A stretch of DNA of 64,000 bases from Vibrio rotiferianus CAIM 577 = LMG 21460 (GTDB lineage: Bacteria > Pseudomonadota > Gammaproteobacteria > Enterobacterales > Vibrionaceae): the NCBI RefSeq assembly GCF_002741985.1, contig NZ_APHW01000103.1, positions 62,001 through 126,000 on the forward strand. Reading direction: 5' to 3'. Shown one piece after another: positions 61,453-64,000 of the stretch (positions within the stretch are counted from its first letter, which is position 1; each line of letters begins with the position of its first letter). The position numbers and the translations under genes are program-made. The notes below the pieces were generated by a model that saw only the letters and a list, made by a program, of their open reading frames with translations, was not told where the DNA came from and did no database searches.

Positions 61453-62573
61453 TGAAACAACACAGAGCCTTTTTATCTTCACTCCTAATGGTGTTGTCTT
61501 TAGGAGTTGTCACTACGACTCAAGCGGAAACAGAAATTAATTTGATGGATTTGGTGGATGTGCAAGGCATACGTCAAAACCAATTGGTGGGTTACGGCCT
61601 AGTGGTTGGCCTCAATGGGCAAGGTGACCGTAACCAAGTTAAATTTACCTCCCAATCAATCACGAATATGTTGCGCCAATTTGGAGTACAAATTGATGAC
61701 AGCATGAACCCCAAACTAAAAAACGTCGCATCAGTGAGTGTGACGGCATCGGTAGACCCAATGGCTGGCCCAGGTCAAACCTTAGATGTAGTTATCTCGT
61801 CTATAGGCGATGCTAAGAGCTTACGTGGTGGCACCTTACTATTAACGCCACTGCGCGGCATTGATGGTGAGGTCTACGCGGTTGCGCAAGGGAATGTTGT
61901 GGTAGGCGGGTTGTCTGCTGAGGGAAAAAGTGGCTCCAAAATCAACATTAATATTCCAACGGCGGGTCGTATTCCTAACGGTGCAACGCTGGAGCGAGAG
62001 ATCGCTACTGATTTCAATGAACGTGAAGAGATTACCCTCAATCTACGCAAACCAAGTTTTACTACAGCGAAAAACATAGCTCGCGAAATCAATAATACTT
62101 TTGGTCCTAATGTCGCCAAAGCTATTAGCAAGGCGCGAGTGGAAATGCGTGCGCCTATGGATACTCAGCAACGTGTAGTCATGATGTCCATGTTGGAAGA
62201 AATGAGTGTTGTAGAGGGAAGAAAGCCAGCTCGAATCGTCTTCAATTCACGTACTGGTACTGTTGTGATTGGTAAGAACGTCAAGGTGGGTGAAGCTGCT
62301 GTCAGTCATGGCAACCTCACAGTGCGTATTTCAGAATCACAGCAAGTGAGCCAACCAAACGCATTTGCTGATGGCGAGACTAAAGTGGTTGATCAAACTC
62401 AAATCGACATTGATGAGGAGCAAGCTCAAATGGTGATTTGGCCTCCGGGCACTGAATTGAACACGATTGTTAACGCAGTAAACAGCTTAGGTGCGACGCC
62501 AACTGATTTGATGTCAATTTTACAGGCCCTAAATGAAGCGGGTGCACTCAATGCTGAGCTAGTCGTCATCTAA
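61452..62573 (+). CDS. lfgI: lateral flagellar P-ring protein LfgI
   Basis: The 373-residue protein has a signal peptide (MKQHRAFLSSLLMVLSLGVV) and the FlgI fold (LVDVQGIRQNQLVGYGLVVG; SIGDAKSLRGGTLLLTPLRG). It forms the P ring in the peptidoglycan layer and needs LfgA. The ATG at 61452 overlaps the lfgH stop; a start five codons upstream is less likely. Confidence 0.95.
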   Translation: MKQHRAFLSSLLMVLSLGVVTTTQAETEINLMDLVDVQGIRQNQLVGYGLVVGLNGQGDRNQVKFTSQSITNMLRQFGVQIDDSMNPKLKNVASVSVTASVDPMAGPGQTLDVVISSIGDAKSLRGGTLLLTPLRGIDGEVYAVAQGNVVVGGLSAEGKSGSKININIPTAGRIPNGATLEREIATDFNEREEITLNLRKPSFTTAKNIAREINNTFGPNVAKAISKARVEMRAPMDTQQRVVMMSMLEEMSVVEGRKPARIVFNSRTGTVVIGKNVKVGEAAVSHGNLTVRISESQQVSQPNAFADGETKVVDQTQIDIDEEQAQMVIWPPGTELNTIVNAVNSLGATPTDLMSILQALNEAGALNAELVVI

Positions 62574-62584
62574 GGGGAATCAAA

Positions 62585-63142
62585 ATGAAGTTAGATAATG
62601 ACCAAAATCAACTAACGAATGTACTGTATCACGACAATAGTGCGCTAAATAAAATCAAAAATAGTCATGATGATGAAGCGACGCTTGAAGCGGTAGCAGG
62701 CCAGTTTGAAGCCATGTTCCTGCAAATGGTACTGCGTCAAATGCGCAGCAGTAGCGATGTTATAGCAGATAAAGACAGTCCTTTTTCAAGTCAGCAGCAA
62801 GGGGTTTTTCGAGACATGTACGATGGCCAACTCGCCATTGAACTAGCGAAAAAACAAAACTCAGGCATCGCAAATATGTTAGTGCAACAATTGAGCCCTT
62901 CAATGCGCGAAGTTGAACTCAGAGGGGCGTTAGCGGTTGGCTCTGCAAATGATATTAAGTTCCAAACGATGGGATTGAAAGAAGCGGAATCTACATCACA
63001 ACTTTATCAAGATGGTGCCCTAAAAATGGATGATGCTCTTAATTCTTCAACTGAAGCGGTCGCCTCAGTAAGACAAGTACTAAGTGAGGCTGGGATGACA
63101 ACGGCGTTTTCTCAGCCACTTAATCGAAAAGTGGAGCTGTAG
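62585..63142 (+). CDS. lfgJ: lateral flagellar rod-cap protein LfgJ, without muramidase domain
   Basis: The 185-residue protein has the N-terminal FlgJ rod-cap part: EAVAGQFEAMFLQMVLRQMR, FSSQQQGVFRDMYDGQLAIELAKK. The gene stops after about 185 residues, so the C-terminal muramidase (about 150 residues in polar FlgJ) is absent. Rod assembly is therefore likely to use a separate wall hydrolase, perhaps the transglycosylase at 53877. The stop lies only 3 bases before lfgK. Confidence 0.93.
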   Translation: MKLDNDQNQLTNVLYHDNSALNKIKNSHDDEATLEAVAGQFEAMFLQMVLRQMRSSSDVIADKDSPFSSQQQGVFRDMYDGQLAIELAKKQNSGIANMLVQQLSPSMREVELRGALAVGSANDIKFQTMGLKEAESTSQLYQDGALKMDDALNSSTEAVASVRQVLSEAGMTTAFSQPLNRKVEL

Positions 63143-64000
63143 ATGAACCTGGTTAATATTGCACTATCAGGCTTAAATGCAAACAGAGTTGCACTGGATG
63201 TGACAGCTCAAAACGTTGCCAATATTAATACTCCTGGCTACAGTCGTCAGCAAGCGGTTAATGCGTCAGTCGGCGCGGGAGCCTATGATCGTCTCAGCCC
63301 AGGAGCCGGTGTTGAAGTAACGAGCATCCGACGTGTTGCGGATCAGTTTTTAGTGAAACAGACTTGGTCCACCAATAGTTTGGCAGGCTACGCTTCAAAC
63401 TATACGGTTAGTATGAGTTTGTTAGAGAATACGTTATCTGCAGATGGCTTTAGCGTTTCAGCAGGCTTAGATACATTATTTGCTTCATTGAATGATGCGA
63501 CAGTAAAACCTGAGTCTATCCCATACCGCCAGCAGATCATTAATGAATCGGAAGCGCTTTCGCGTCGTTTTAATACCTTAACTGAGTCACTGCATAATCA
63601 ACATAAAGATATGAGTGATCAGCGAACCGCGGCGACGTCACATGCTAATAGCCTACTTAGTAACATCGCACAAGTTAACAAGCAGATCACTGAAATGCAG
63701 GGAACCGGAGGGAATCCTGCACACCTTATGGATGCTAGAGATTCTCTGATTGGTGAACTATCACAAGTGATCGAAGTAAAGACCACGAATCAACCTGATG
63801 GCACAATCCAAGTTACCTTAGCCTCCGGACAGCCCCTAGTCATGGGGTCTGAAGCAGGGAAGATCAAATCCACGCCAGATCCAGCAGATCCTTATATGGC
63901 GACTTTGAATGTTGAATTTGGGAAGCAAGACTTTGCTGTATCAGGAGCCGTAGGCGGCAAGCTAGGTGCCATTACGGATTACCAAAATGATGTATTAAAG
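63143..64000 (+). CDS. lfgK: lateral hook-filament junction protein LfgK, 3' end outside window
   Basis: The frame is open from ATG 63143 to the end of the window (286 residues so far). Its start MNLVNIALSGLNANRVALDV and then AQNVANINTPGYSRQQAVNAS is the axial-protein N-terminus of FlgK (HAP1), and the long helical region (LENTLSADGFSVSAGLDTLF) matches. It joins hook to filament and is a client of LfgN. GTGGAG precedes the ATG. LfgL is expected to follow. Confidence 0.95.
   Translation, partial: MNLVNIALSGLNANRVALDVTAQNVANINTPGYSRQQAVNASVGAGAYDRLSPGAGVEVTSIRRVADQFLVKQTWSTNSLAGYASNYTVSMSLLENTLSADGFSVSAGLDTLFASLNDATVKPESIPYRQQIINESEALSRRFNTLTESLHNQHKDMSDQRTAATSHANSLLSNIAQVNKQITEMQGTGGNPAHLMDARDSLIGELSQVIEVKTTNQPDGTIQVTLASGQPLVMGSEAGKIKSTPDPADPYMATLNVEFGKQDFAVSGAVGGKLGAITDYQNDVLK

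Noticed and set aside
1..64000. tRNA or rRNA genes, phage or integron
   Set aside because: No cloverleaf, rRNA core sequence, integrase, attachment core or transposase was seen in the window.

Overview
The window looks like part of chromosome II of a Vibrio of the Harveyi clade. The thermolabile hemolysin (tlh), a 2-aminoethylphosphonate cluster and the start of a lateral-flagellum (lfg) cluster are all present. The Tlh protein is close to, but clearly not the same as, the V. parahaemolyticus sequence I remember, so V. alginolyticus or a near relative is my best guess. This assignment is inference from gene content and remembered sequences.

Layout. 1-5900: a truncated outer-membrane beta-barrel gene, an exported protein of unknown function, an AlkB-type dioxygenase, a CHASE-GGDEF diguanylate cyclase and a nitrate/nitrite-type chemoreceptor broken by a frameshift. 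5961-8680: a quorum-sensing Qrr small RNA with its sigma-54 promoter and LuxO sites, then a RamB/PrpR-like regulator divergent from a small protein that looks like a malate synthase G with its catalytic barrel removed. 8715-15600: a second diguanylate cyclase, a photoprotection operon (cry-DASH, iron-sulfur (6-4) photolyase, short-chain dehydrogenase) behind a candidate ECF11-type promoter, a tiny DUF2256 gene, a periplasmic MsrA-MsrB fusion and an OsmC-like protein. 15679-21883: an acetyltransferase, a membrane-anchored metzincin-like protease with a zinc-ribbon partner, a membrane protein with a coupled 24-codon leader, a LysR regulator, YjjG, a Nudix enzyme and small membrane proteins. 22033-26530: secreted virulence-type enzymes, namely the tlh lipase/hemolysin and an S8 protease followed by its stand-alone I9-type inhibitor.

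26557-39641 is a phosphonate (AEP) utilisation region: phnX, a PbfA-like lyase and phnW on the minus strand; phnS, phnT, phnU, phnR, a DMT permease and an FAD oxidoreductase on the plus strand. Three similar GntR-type palindromes (TTGGT-N4-ACCA cores) precede phnW, phnS and phnT, so PhnR probably controls all of them. Two kinds of repeat have entered this region: a 269-bp element with perfect 20-bp inverted ends between phnX and pbfA, and four tandem ~300-bp units between phnS and phnT.

39755-53524 is mixed housekeeping: an M14 carboxypeptidase, an OmpA-family porin, two LysR regulators (one disrupted at a poly-G tract), an APH-like kinase, Fur-boxed mntH, a POT peptide transporter, L-serine dehydratase, a DUF218 protein, a DUF333 lipoprotein and a second Nudix hydrolase. 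53877-64000 is the lateral flagellar cluster: slt-lfgN-lfgM-lfgA run leftward and lfgB-C-D-E-F-G-H-I-J-K run rightward, with lfgK cut by the window end. LfgJ lacks a muramidase domain, and a lytic transglycosylase gene overlaps lfgN, so the wall-cutting job may have been passed to that enzyme.
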